From NCBI GenBank assembly GCA_022560025.1, contig JAFISE010000060.1:1-64000 (forward strand): 64,000 nt of DNA. Direction: 5' to 3'. Below the pieces are notes generated by a model that saw only the letters and a list, made by a program, of their open reading frames with translations, did no database searches and had not been told where the DNA came from. Source of the stretch: Stagonosporopsis chrysanthemi (Eukaryota > Ascomycota > Dothideomycetes > Pleosporales > Didymellaceae). A program made the position numbers and the translations under genes. Shown here piece by piece: positions 21,617 through 33,113 of the stretch. The first letter of the stretch is position 1. The number at the start of each line of letters is the position of its first letter.

Positions 21617-24080
21617 TCCATGTTGGTGAGTAGGCCCGTACTCTGCGTGCCGGTCCGGACTCGTCTACATCCCCACGGTTCAAGGCGCAACACATCAGCC
21701 AAAATTGCAGCCTATCACAGTCGCGCAGCGAACGTCTGCAATGTTGGATAGCACAATCGCTGCGTACGCCAACGGACAGGGGTTTTGGACAAGACGGGTG
21801 CAAAGTTCCCACCTCAAGTAACCTCACGCAGTTTGAACTCAAACTGAGTTTATCTCTCAGTGTCAAGGATTGACAGAATCTGGGGTAGTGTCGCAAGTCT
21901 CGAATACGAGCATCGGAGAGGGTGTGTAGCTTGCTCAGGCGTGATTGCCAACCAAAGCAGCAACTAAGATACGAAGCATTTCGCTTACCAGGGATCAGGG
22001 TATACCAAATGGTCAAGGAATAGAGCCCTCCAAATACGACATCAAGAGCAGAGTAGAAGAAATGTAGGACTAGAAGGGAAAAGAAAGTCTCCGCCTCATA
22101 GTCCGTAGTGCTATCCTGTCTGCCCCCATACTTAGATTGCAAGTTCTCTGCTCTCCATTTGTCCTACCTCTCCTCAGCGATTGTAACGTCTACAGTAACT
22201 CTGTCTACACTCTGTTGATTTTGTCTCCTGCGCAAAGCCGCTTTGATCTAAACACAAAGTCGAAACATATCGGAGATCAGCATGGACCGTGGTGGTAGCT
22301 TCAAGCCTTCGTACTGCCTAATTCATTTCTCATTTTGCAAGTTCCCCTATTGCATGGGAGTCGATATAATGATGCTAACTGTATCAGCAAGATGCACAAA
22401 CCTCGTGAACATCGGGCGGCAGCCAAGCACGATAGCGTTAGTGCTGCCGCTTGCCGCACGGTGTTCGAGGACAATGACTCGGTAGTCGTCTGCGCATTGG
22501 TTCTGAACCGCGGGCCGTGAGATCAAAGAAAGCTTCCTTCAAGGTTTGATAGGGTGCAGGAAGAGGATTGCCGCTCCTGGCGATTCCCGGTAAACCTGAT
22601 CAGATGCAGCAAACAAAGCGCACAACCGTCTGTACCGGGATCAGACTGGAACAGCGCAATCACCGCATTATGCGTTGCTGGAAATGAGTGTTTGAGGGCT
22701 CCGGGAGTGTTTCATCAGCATCGGAGCCGCGCACAGGAGTTGGCATCCCAGCAACAACCGCAGGAGACCAGAATGTTATTGTTATGTTATGGCAGGCAAC
22801 GGACGGGAGATTGTCATCCCTTGGGGGCTTGCGCTTGCGCTCGGCGTGAACGAGCAGGCGATGCGGGGAGCCAGGCGCAGAGGCGCAGCTATTTTGGTGC
22901 GGAGCTCAGGGGCAGCGATTGGCTACCGAAAGGCTTTGTGCGTCACACTGAAGCTGGTCGGAGCGCCCATGGATCCATGGATCGCTGGGGGTGCGACAGG
23001 TCAGACATGGGCGGCGTCTGGACGGCTTCGAGGTCTGAATTGCGGACACCTGCATGGCCAGGAGACGGCCAGGAGGCGGCCATTCGACAGCTGCCGGGCG
23101 AGTGTGTATTCCAGAACATCGGCCAGCGGCTGCAGAGGGCAGTGATTCGCGGGGACACTGCGAGGGACGCCAGCGAATCCCAGAAACCCCTCATCCACGA
23201 TGTTGAGTGCCAGCGCGCCGCTTTAGCGCACACAAAGGCCCCGAGTTCTCTCCACTCTGCTCGAAGCAGCAGAGGCTCCACGGCGACGGCGACGGCGACC
23301 GCCCTTGCCGACAGGGCCCGACAGCGCACTGGTGTATCACAAGCACAAGGCTGCTCGCAGGCTGCATTCCCCTGGACGCCCTCGAGTGCTGCGCGGGCGG
23401 CGGCCGGCAGGAGCGGTCAGGGTCTGTGTGGTCATTCGCTGGGCGAGGCTGAGCTGGAAGTCGAAGCGTGCAGGGCGCATGCGTGTTTCGTCTCCACACA
23501 GCTCGCCAGCTCGACAGCTCGACAGCTCGACCGTCGCAGCCAGACACGCTGCAGCATGACTGAGCAGCGGCCGTGGCTGCAACGGAGCGTCTTGCACGCA
23601 CTGAGCACCCGCTACTGCTGCTTGCAACAGCTCGACCCGACGGCCGGCGGCCACGCGCAGCTGGCCTGGTCGACCAGATCCCAGCCAAACGAGCTAGCGC
23701 GCGGTGGCGAAGTGCACCCTGGGCTGATTGGGCGCGGCGTCGACAGGGGCCCGCTTCTTTCGCTAGCCACAGGCCGTCGCCCGCTGACTTGTGCGTGCCT
23801 TTCAAATCGCCCACCCTTCCCTCCTGCCTCTCGCTCTCGCCCGCACCCACACATCCACATTCAAGACATCTACTCAGCCTTGCACTGCACCCCTAGTTAA
23901 TACGCTCGCCTCTCGCACCCTCGCCCGCAGTCTCTGACGCTCTCACGCGATACGTTACACATTGCCCGACCCTCCGCCCCGTCGCCGACCTGCCTTCCTG
24001 TGATCCCTCCGCTCCACCGCCCTTTGCGCAGCCCCCACCACCGACTTCCATCTGGTCTGCCATCAGCACAACCCTCAACC
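21617..24080. other. 2.46-kb gene-poor region with CT-rich 5' leader
   Basis: No gene supported. An open frame of 448 codons (22554-23900, plus) lies in GC-rich sequence, but it has no domain-like pattern and is rich in Ser, Ala, Gln and Arg; I treat it as chance. Short tandem words occur at 23281-23300 (cggcga) and 23500-23530 (10-bp agctcgacag). From about 23,800 to 24,080 the plus strand is strongly C/T-rich, typical of a fungal promoter plus 5' UTR for the gene at 24081. Confidence 0.55.
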
Positions 24081-24734
24081 ATGTCGCAGTTCTTCAACTA
24101 CGGTGCGCAGCACCACGCCCAGCACCTCAACGCCCACCAGCACAGCAACAACCACCACGGCGGCCGATCGCGGCGTGCGCCCCGGATCTCGGCCCAGCAC
24201 CAGCAGAAGCAGTTCCGCCAGGTCCGCACCCCCAAGGAGTTCAATGTCGAGCCCCCGACGTCCATTGCCTTCAAGCGCGACTTCGAGGCCGCCCGCTCCT
24301 TCGACATTGAGGATGACGAGATGTTCTGCCCGTTCCACCTGCTCACTGAGGATGATGTAAGTCATTCGGCCCGCGACATTTGCCACCCGGCCATGTCATA
24401 GCCTGACACTCACACCACGCAGCTTCAGTCCATCCACTCGTCTGGCTCTGACCGCTCCTCGCTTTCCAGCGGCTCGCCCGAGCAGTCACCGCTGCAGCAC
24501 CAGCTGCAGCCCACCCCTTCTTTTGTTCTGTCCACGGCACCCAACCCATACACGCCATCCAACTTCCAGCAGAACAGCGCTTCGCAGACCAAGCTGCACC
24601 AGCCACTAGCTCAGCGCACTCGCAACGCCATCCCTATCGTCGACCCCTCGACAAGGACTGTCGCCAGCCCACCCCCTTCTGTCTCCCCCAACCGACAGAT
24701 GCAGCAGCAATTCATGTCGCAGCGACGCTGGTAG
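24081..24734 (+). CDS. Small His/Gln/Asn-rich protein of unknown function
   Basis: Exons 24081-24356 and 24423-24734 (66-nt intron, GTAAGT...CGCAG) give 195 aa. The N-terminus MSQFFNYGAQHHAQHLN is rich in His, Gln and Asn, followed by a basic patch (GGRSRRAPR). The middle (about 50-92) looks like the structured or conserved part: RTPKEFNVEP, then RDFEAARSFDIEDDEMFCPF and LLTEDD. The second half is Ser/Pro/Gln-rich and probably disordered (SSGSDRSSLSSGSPEQSPLQ). I recall similar proteins across filamentous ascomycetes but no assigned function. No membrane or signal segment is present. Its long CT-rich leader suggests a well-expressed or regulated gene. Confidence 0.7.
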
Positions 24735-26119
24735 GCTTCGCAGGCACGAGGCTCAGCGATGTCTGCTACCATCATGCGGCGTCTTCCGTTGCTTGCTAGT
24801 GGCTGCCCTTAGGATCTACTTCTTCTTGATATCCATACTACGCCCCCCCCTTGTACAAATCTACGATATCTTCTTCGACATCTTGGGTATCCACTCGCAC
24901 CTGCGACGGCGTCACATTCTTCTGCGGACTTGTTCGAAATAGATGCTAGAGCCTCTGTCTCTACGCGGTAACGCATTACGGCGGTTTGCACACTCGGTGT
25001 TTTGGTCGCATTGGGAGTTATCATCAGCGTTCTAAAGACGAAAATCTTGCTGTCTTGTTGCCCGGCTGTTTGGCCATACAGAGGGTAGATTTCTTTTGTC
25101 TGGTCGGTTCTCGGTTTCAGCGGTCGGTATATACCAATTGGCGAATTTCGAAGCGGCGGTGTCAGAGCGTGTTGGGTCATTGGTTCGGGTGCATCATCTG
25201 GGTGTCTTATCAATCATTGTACGACGCTGGGATGATTCTACGCAGTCACATGGCGCTGGTCTTGTTTCTTTTCTTTTTCGTTCTACATACGGCCTCGGCT
25301 GAAGGGGCGATCTTCTTGGATGTTTTGGTCTCACCTGGTTTTTATACTTGACACGCCTCTATTGAGGGCAGTGAATATCTTAGGACGCAATCGCACTCCT
25401 CTTCATCTATCACTTCCAGCTCCTAGTGCTGTCGTATTCACCCCGCACTGAGGCGTGATATCGAGTCTAGCTCGTTCTCATTGCTCCGGTGACCAAGGGG
25501 AAGATGGAAGGTCTAGCGATGCATGTCTAAACAGCTCCCTGAATCGTGTCTGCTCATGTGAGCTGCGGGGTACAGCTCAACCCGAGTCCTGTCTCAAATT
25601 GAACGAGACGTTGAAACAGCTACAAAGGCGACTAGAGTGTTGGATCACGCGGGAGAACATCGAACTTCATGCGGGGTGCCGTTGAAAGGATGCAGCAACG
25701 GTAGTGTCCGCCCGCAGTTGTGTGCCATGGGGAATTCAGTCCCTGATCGTACCGCACCATTAAGCCAGCCAACACAAGCATGCAAGATCAAACATCCAGG
25801 CACCTGCCGTGATAGACCGGGCCAGTGCTTTGAAATGGGCGTTGCACATTGGACGTTCGCGGCCAGACGCGCTACTCGTAATGGTGATGGTTCCGCGTTG
25901 ACGTCATTATACTCATTCCTAGCTTCGTGCCGAGGGTGCGTTTCTTCAGCTTGGGGAGCTTGTTCCTGTTTCTTTCCACCATAATTTTCGATCCAAACTA
26001 CAGCGAATCCCATCTACGTACCCAATTTCATCAATCAGAATCTCTGTCGAGATCCTCAATCAATTGCCTTACGCAGAAGCCTTACAACCTCTCTACACCA
26101 CACCCAACAACACATCAAG
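24735..26119. other. Intergenic region, no gene seen
   Basis: 1.38 kb of 3' flank of the preceding gene and promoter of the following one. Short frames on both strands lack support. No repeat or RNA gene was seen. Confidence 0.55.
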
Positions 26120-26549
26120 ATGTACTCCGTACGCTCCATCGCTCGCCGCGCGCCTCTCGCCTCTGTCAGCACTGTCCAGCGCGCTGCTTTCTCGCAGTCA
26201 ATAGCTCGTTGTGCTGGCAAGGAGAGCAAACTCCGTACGTGCCGCCATTGCAAGACAACAACGCTCTCCGCGGCCGAACACTAACGCGTCCAGATACCGA
26301 GGGCCGCGCAGACGAGGCCGAGCAGCTCAAGCAGCAGCAGCTGAAGAACCAGAAGGAGGGCAAGGGCAAATGGGAGGAAGGGCTCGCCAGCGATAGCGAG
26401 AGCATTGTGCGTATCCCGTAGATCTGGCTGTCACGGCGTGTGCTAATATTGTGCAGGTCAAGGCCGACAGGAGCGAGACCAACACCTCGGCCAAGGATAA
26501 CATCAAGAAGCTCCAGGAGGAGACTGCTAAGGTCGCTTCAAAGAAATAG
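26120..26549 (+). CDS. Small predicted mitochondrial protein, function unknown
   Basis: Three exons, 26120-26234, 26294-26406 and 26457-26549, with 59- and 50-nt introns, give 106 aa. The first ~35 residues form an Arg/Ser/Ala-rich amphipathic presequence without acidic residues (MYSVRSIARRAPLASVSTVQR start), typical of matrix import. The rest is highly charged, Lys/Glu/Gln-rich and probably helical or disordered (HTEGRADEAEQLKQQQLK, later GKWEEGLASDSES). Fungal proteins of this shape exist but I know of no function. The gene would be missed by simple open-frame searches because its longest exon is 38 codons. The ATG context (catcaagATG) is good. Confidence 0.75.
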
Positions 26550-28247
26550 AGAGCTCGTTTTCCCGCCGCAGTCGAACTCAAAGGAGTAGTGTCCATGAAG
26601 GGATCAATAGCGGATATACAACGGCTGAACAGACCCTGTTGTTAATGTCTTATAAATTTCAAAAGCATCATCTTAGCTTCTCCAGGGTACCATCCCGTCA
26701 GAATAAGGCTCCGTCTACTAATGCCAGGGATGTTTCCTTCAACAAGGAATGTGGAATGAGAAGGCGCGTCAGAGTAGGCAGACTATTAGAAGACGACGAG
26801 GCAGTCCACGATCAAGACCCAATCCAAAGCCGTCGTCAATTTGGTAATTTCCAAGTCGACCAATCCGTTTCTACTAAACTTTACCTGGACAATCAGAAAA
26901 TCGAACATGCCCTCCGTTGTTGCTCTTTCGTCATTCTTCCCTCTTTTCCCTCAATTTCCATGACGCCCAGTGCCGACAACGCCAACAAAGCCTGCTTCTC
27001 TAGGCTGCCGGCAGCTTTGCGAATCCCGGTCTTCCGCTGAGCTCTGTGTCTGACACCGCCCATACTAACGCAGTGGACGAACATGCCAATTGTGCTCCGG
27101 CTCATCTACCCCACGCAGAACCGCCCAAAGCTTTTGCAAGGCCTGCCACAGTAAATCTCGGAGTGCTGAATCATTCTCGCCGAATGCTGAAGGGAGCTGG
27201 TTCTCTTATCAAGCTCGGCAGTGGGTCCTTGCGCTGTACAGGTGAGGGGAGGGCCACATACCAGAACTCGGGTTGTCAATAGACGTTCATATAGGTTCTG
27301 TAACGCACAGCTGGTCGTGTGTGTAGCAAGGACGGATGTGACTATCCGGTTCAAAGCACGGGGCAGGCAGCAGGAGATCCAAGATCAAAATCAGGCGTGG
27401 GAGTTTGTTCGATGAGGAAGACGGAGGATTGGAAAGGTGTTGCTTCAAGGAAGGGGTTGGGCCCGTACTCCATGATTGCGGCCAACAAAGGCAGCAAAGG
27501 AAAGGCATTCTCCACCGTAGGACGCAGCTCACTTCAACGCAGCCCAGAATACGGGGTAGTGAAGTCACATCGTAGCCCTTGCGTCAAGACGTACATCGAC
27601 TAACCGCGAGGACTCATGGTGTAGCTTCAACCGCTTCTTGGTACTGACATAGTGAGAGCACGATTCAGTGCTTAAGGCGAAGGGGCGGAGGTTCATGACT
27701 TCAGCTCCAACCACTCATGATGAATGACATTGAAGCGCGGGATAGGGTTTGCTGGAGTGGCAAGCGTGATTAGATCACGGATCCAGTGGCCTGCGTCGAG
27801 ATCAATGACTCGTTGCAGACATCTCGTTTCCAGCGCCATGTCGGCAACAGGTACAGCTTCTACTCCAGACAGTCGTGTAGGAGGATATGGTACCAAGGCA
27901 TTGGGGCGTGCGCTGGGAATGGAGTATTATCGTCGAGTTGTAAGTAGACCCGGGTATTTGTTCTGGACATCATAGGCAGACGATGTTGAGGGGGACTTGC
28001 AAGGGTTTGGTGTGTAGACTTCTGTGTCTGTTCGGAGCCGTGACGTGTGTGAACCATTGCTTCAGCTGGTACATCAATTTGAAAACGGCAATGGCTGTTA
28101 GCCTGCTCTGTTTGCACTGTTTGAGACCTTGCTGTTGGATCGAGCTTCACAAGGTGAACGATGTGACTTCCTATCATGACCAGACACAGATTACTCCCAT
28201 TCCATGCGATATGTTACAGCCAAATATACACAGCTCTCTCATCCCAC
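26550..28247. other. Intergenic region, no gene supported
   Basis: 1.7 kb between two convergent genes. Short frames occur on both strands (for example 27896-27693 minus), but none has a recognised motif or plausible intron structure. No repeat was seen. Confidence 0.5.
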
Positions 28248-28971
28248 TCATGCCTTGATCGTGTAACGACTCGGCTCGTCAGCCTGTACTGCCTTCATTG
28301 TCCTCTTCTGCTCCCAAAAGTCCAACGCAGACCTCTTCAAGTTCTCTGCCCTCTTCTGCACGGCCTCGTCGTACTTTTGCTGTTCTTCAGGCGTCAACTC
28401 ATGGCCGTCCGTTTTCTTCTGCCAGATCTTCTTGTTCAGTAGCGGTTCCTGCTTCATCAACAGCTTCTTGACCTGTTCTCGTAACGACTTGGCCTTTTGT
28501 CTCTTCTGCTCCATTGTGACGATTCCGTTGGCCTCAGCCGCCATTTCCAGCTCTGATTTGGACTTGCCAATACCCCACGGTTCTGTGTTCTCCGGTTGCG
28601 CAGGCCATACGAAGGGCTCCTCCATCTCGACCGTCATGTACTTCTCGGAGTCCGCACGGAACCAGTGGCGCGGCTGTGCTGTTGTGTCGCGAATGGGCAT
28701 TTGTTTGACGTAGGATCGGATGTTAAAGCACTTGACGTTGTAGGCGTGGTAGAGGTAGTCGCGGAGATCGTACTTGGAGAAATCGAGCGGGACAAGGAAG
28801 CGCGCATGGTATGGCGAGAGTCCGGGTGTGCGCACCATTGCGACAGTGAACTTGGGTCTAGGACATGTCAGTCTGGCTTCTGAACCTGCATGGAGATATG
28901 CGCGCAACATACAGGTGGATCTTCTTACTGCCAAAGGCAATCAGCTTCTTCGTGATCGGTACGGCGTCCAT
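28248..28971 (-). CDS. MRP20: Mitochondrial large-subunit ribosomal protein uL23m
   Basis: Component of the mitochondrial 54S ribosomal subunit near the peptide exit tunnel. Exons (minus) 28971-28913 and 28857-28248 (55-nt intron, GTATGT...CCTAG) give 222 aa. The L23 fold is recognised by IHLPKFTVAMVR, then ARFLVPLDFSKYDLRDYLYHAYNV, followed by a long charged C-terminal extension (about 120-222, rich in Lys, Glu and Gln), as in fungal mitochondrial L23. The extension has a predicted helical KRQKAKSLREQVKKLL segment. The start MDAVPITKKLIAFGSKK lacks acidic residues after position 2, consistent with import. The gene is divergent from the next plus-strand gene. Confidence 0.85.
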
Positions 28972-29911
28972 GATGGGCTGTGTCGACTGCGCAAGGAATC
29001 AATGGTACGACTGAGACTTATTGGTAGGTTTCAGGCGAGATCCGGGGCGAGAGATGACCGACAACACCTGCGCGGCGATGTGGAGTGTGACGGTCAATGT
29101 CCAGAAAATCGCGGAGGTCGCAGAACTCCGCGTCTTGGCATTGAACGTACGAAGTACTTGACTTCCAACAGTCAATGTTCCACCTCAATACTCAAGCCAC
29201 TCAATACCTACGTAATGACCAGTGTTCCCAGTGTACAAGATTTTGAGTTCTGCAGAGGCTACATCAATGATTCACAAGGTGAAGTTAGTATTAGACAGGC
29301 GCTAAATCCTGATTCTAAGGTATCCTTGAGATACGACCTACAGGTGCAGAATTGAGGAATGCATGGACGCACGTTTCGATGACGCCTTTGTTTCGTGGTT
29401 TAGTCTTGGTTTGAGATGTCTAATTATATTCAGAAATACGCGTCTGTTAAGGTCAGCTCGAGTTATGCATGCAATCTAATGGAGAACATCACGCAAGTTC
29501 GCCAATCGTCACCATGCTCAAAGTGTATGTATGTGTGTTGCTTTGGACCTGCCCATTCAGTTTTGCTCGGGTTTCGTCATATTTCTCTTTGCTCCCGTCT
29601 GCAGTCTCGTAGGCAAGCAGAATGCTGGTTTCTAGCTCAGCCGCTTCATAACAGCCATTCGCTACGCTCCTGGTTCGACATTTGCCACATGCTCTCAGTA
29701 TGAAATCCATATTCAGATCCGTCTCCGTGTTACGTGGCGGTCAAACGCGCTTGCCAAACTCCACTTCACCTTCACTGCACTGCACCTTCCGTTTCCTTTT
29801 CCTTGCCCACCACCCACCAACCCCACCAACCCCACTACTTCCTCTCAGCCTTGCATTCTCTCAACAGCTACCAACTAGAAACCGTGCTGCATCACAATCA
29901 CATCGCCTAGA
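28972..29911. promoter_or_regulatory. Divergent intergenic region, uL23m and 667-aa protein genes
   Basis: 940 nt between two outward-facing start codons. The last ~150 nt before 29,912 is C/T/A-rich (ccacccaccaaccccaccaa), typical of a fungal 5' leader. No coding sequence is supported. Confidence 0.5.
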
Positions 29912-32059
29912 ATGGAGTGGACGCGACCGTTCACTTGGCCAGATGGCGTCGAAGAGTCTGTTCTTAAACAGAAGAAGGTCACCTGCACCATCCCAGTCCA
30001 TGCAGAGTTTCGACGCGACACTCACCGAAGAGAAGCTACAACCTTCGTCAACAGTATCTACAACGAGACGGGTTGCATCGTGGTAGCGCATTGGGATCAA
30101 CAGGCAATCAAGCGCTTCGACGTGTTTGCCGGCGCCGGCTCCAACAACGCCGTAGCTGCCGTCAACAAGTGGATTTCCCGAGGTAATGAGAAGAGCAAAG
30201 ATGCATCTGCATGGGCGAAGATGCCTGCTTTCAACCACGATAAGTGGTATCAAGAACAGTTGGAACGGGAAGAAGCCGAGCGAAAGGAGTTGTTCTTAGG
30301 TCCAATTCCAGATGAGCAAGAAGGGGACCCTGAACGAGAAAGCGTACGTAAATGTTGGTAGCCTCGAGCAGTCGCAGCTAACCTTGCTCTATCAGGTTAT
30401 CATCGACTGGCCTGAAGACCTGGCCGAAGATGAGATTACGCCGCGCACAGCGTTTGGTAACGAGCTACAAGCTTTGAACGACATCAGGAAACGAGACAGT
30501 GTTTTCATCACGCTCTTGTCAGACAATCGTGTCGAAATTCTTGGTTTCGATAAAACCGACATCGATGCAGCCGAGAGCCATTACAAAACCATGATACAGA
30601 GACTTCGCACCGACAAGCATATTAACAAAGCGACCATCATGGTCATGGACGAGCGAGAGGGCATAGATGTTGTGCTGCTTCGAGCTGAAGATTGGTGGCC
30701 CGATCTTACAGATATGGTCGTACCACGTCTGTTGCCGTCTATGATGATGTTTCGACCTGGAAGCTTCCGCGAAGATGGTCTTCACGACACGCAGCTAACA
30801 ACAATCCGAGATTCCATCAAACGCACTCTTGAAGCTATATCCTACAAAAAGGGTTCCTATGACTTTGCTGTGCGCCTTGGCTGCGTTGCCCTGTCCGCGA
30901 AAGACATGGGGGAGACTCATGTCGGTAAAAAGCACGGGAAAGACCGCTTTATTAAGTCAATTCACGGCAAAGTCGACTTGTCGCTCAAGAAATGGTCTGT
31001 AACGCCCTCGTACCAAGTGAATCGTACTGACTTTACAGGCTTTTGGACCATGTGCTTGGTACGCAGCTCTACCATCGCCTTGTTGCAGATGATGCATATC
31101 TTGAGCCCATCAAAGCCGCTGGTTATTGGGGAACTTTGCCCAAGAGCCTCAAGGACACTCGGCCTTCCTTGCGTGGGACATGGGTCTCCAAAGATCCAAA
31201 CGCCAAGATGCAGTTTACACCACCTACTCGTAGCGGTATGAGGCCACCTCCCGTGCGGCAGACGCCGCCCACTGCAGCAGGAGGTGTTCAGAGCAGCTTG
31301 TTTGTAGTTCAGGTCGAATGGACGGACGATGGCGAAGGCTCATACGACAAGACTGACACCCGGTTCTACAAGCTCGATCAGGGCAGAAATGGACCCAAGG
31401 CGAACATGGACATTAACCTATTAGAGCTAGGAGAGTAAGTATTTTGTGTTGCTGAGAAACTACACAAACTGACGAGGACTAGATCAAGAGCATGGTCCTT
31501 TGCTCTAGAATCGATGACAAAGGTACCACGATCAACCGTGCCTCCTGTGCTGACGGGCTTTGCAGAACGTGTTATTCTGAAGCAAGGCCTAGACATAACC
31601 TCGACACAAGGCTTCATAACCTGGGACCCAAGTCCCAGTATCAAGAACCTCCTGCTTACTGGCCGCATGGACAAGCTGTACTCATTTGGCGTTCGAAACA
31701 CTTGTTACAAGGTCGAGCTTGTGGCCATGTGGTATCCAGGACAACCGGCGCCATGTTGGGGTCTTGCCGTACGTCACGCCGAGTGGGCCACTCATCTAGC
31801 TGATCTGGAGCTATTGCAGACTGGTCACCAAGCCAAATGGGGTGACATTCTCGACACTTTCCTGCCGGCTGATGGCGGCTCTTCCAGCAAGCTTGAAGAC
31901 GATGACCTTGGCGTCGACAATCTGGAACTTGATGACAAAGTAGAGAAGCAGCCACTGCGAGCTCCATCTCGTGAAGGGATCCGCACTCTGACCAGCATCT
32001 TGCTGTACCTTTCTGGTATGGTCAGTGCAGTGACAGTGGGCGGCGGCGTTCCGATTTGA
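29912..32059 (+). CDS. 667-aa ascomycete protein of unknown function
   Basis: Four exons, 29912-30343, 30396-30994, 31039-31434 and 31483-32059, with introns of 52, 44 and 48 nt, give 667 aa. No signal peptide or clear membrane helix is present, though the end (LTSILLYLSGMVSAVTVGGG) is hydrophobic and could be a tail anchor. About residues 30-90 read like a small alpha/beta domain (VTCTIPVHAEF, then CIVVAHWDQQAIKRFDVFAG) and could be a degenerate KH-like fold; this is weak. A conserved-looking core follows (TLEAISYKKGSYDFAVRLG, then KDRFIKSIHGKVDLSLKKW). I believe it belongs to an uncharacterised fungal DUF group (DUF7905-like), from memory only. It converges with prefoldin subunit 5. Confidence 0.75.
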
Positions 32060-32423
32060 TCTTGGTGAACCACTGACGACTTTGCCGTAAGCAAGGTTGC
32101 AGACATCACGGTAACTTTTGAGAGCCTGGAGTAGCCAGTGGCTTCATACTAAGGACTTGAGCGCTGTAATGAGGGTGATCTTTGGGCGGAGGCCATCGTG
32201 GCTCATCTCGCTCGCTATTCAGGACGTGTACCTAGACACCCCTCTCAGTACGAGCTCAAGAGAATATGATGCAATTCCAATAGAGACCCTCAGCTAACGG
32301 TCCGCCTGTCCGTTGACGACGTGGCACTTGTGATCTTGCGCTTTTTCAGATGTCGGTTATTGCGCGACTTGCACCGGCTCTTTCAACGTATACTTTTTGT
32401 GGCGTCGATCCTTCGCCGGTACC
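32060..32423. other. 3' interval between convergent genes
   Basis: 364 nt between stop codons of the 667-aa protein and prefoldin genes. It holds both 3' UTRs; nothing else was seen. Confidence 0.6.
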
Positions 32424-32954
32424 TCATCCACTCTTTGCCTTATTCTCCTGCTCCTGCGCGTTCATGACCTTCAACCTGATAACCTCTTCAACCACCCTGA
32501 CGTTTTGTGCCTTAGAGTTGACGACGCCCTCCAGATCCTTCAAGCTGTCCTGGAGATCCTTCACCTTCCTCTCATAGAAGTCCTTTGCACTGGGAATATC
32601 CTTCTCGACAAAGAAGCCTGTGCCAACGTCCACCAAGACGTGCTCATGGTCCGTCAACTTTCCAGGCACGTAGAGTGAGCTCGTGAGCGGCACGAGCAAG
32701 GTCTTCTCGGCAGTCGAGGAAGACAGACCAGTGGCGATAGATGCGAGACAGTCGCGGAACTTTGCTTGGGCGGTGCGCAGCGACTGGAAGGAGGTTGTAA
32801 GGTGCTCAAGTTCACGGTCTAGCTGGGTCTTCAATTCTTGAAGTTGCGGAACGGGGAGTTGTGTGACGTCGACTGAAGATCGTTAGAGCAGCAACTAAGT
32901 AGATACGCTGTACGTACTCTGGCCGGAGCCTGGTTGTCCCTGTTTCGAGGCCAT
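32424..32954 (-). CDS. GIM5: Prefoldin subunit 5 (Gim5)
   Basis: Alpha-type subunit of the cytosolic prefoldin complex, which hands unfolded actin and tubulin to the CCT chaperonin. Exons (minus) 32954-32918 and 32872-32424 (45-nt intron, GTACGT...TTCAG) give 161 aa. The pattern is the prefoldin alpha fold: N-terminal coiled-coil helix (PVPQLQELKTQLDRELEHL), a beta-hairpin region with LVPLTSSLYVPGKL and VLVDVGTGFFVEK, then a C-terminal coiled-coil helix (ERKVKDLQDSLKDLEGVV onward). The SLYVPG and VGTGFFVEK motifs are diagnostic of subunit 5. The Gln/Glu/Lys-rich end is normal. It shares a 159-nt divergent promoter with a cupin gene. Confidence 0.93.
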
Positions 32955-33113
32955 TTTGGGTGGTAGAAACGTTTCAATGCTGGTGTGGTGTTTGGAACGG
33001 CAGCTTTTGGCGGGGCTGTGTACAACTCCTTGTGGGGGCGCCCGACACGTGCCGACGCGCTTCTGTCGAGGCACCACAACATTAAGCTTCGTCATATCTT
33101 ATAACGCTTTCTC
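32955..33113. promoter_or_regulatory. Short divergent promoter with CACGTG
   Basis: Only 159 nt separate the start codons of prefoldin subunit 5 and the cupin/JmjC-like gene. It contains a palindromic CACGTG at 33046-33051, a core bound by fungal bHLH factors, and a ttttggcgggg word near 33,006. Binding is not demonstrated. Confidence 0.55.

Noticed and set aside
22554..23900. 448-codon plus-strand frame as a gene
   Set aside because: No domain, no introns, biased composition; kept only as a finding.
27693..28177. Overlapping minus-strand frames as a small gene
   Set aside because: No recognisable motif and no splice pair that joins them into a sensible protein.
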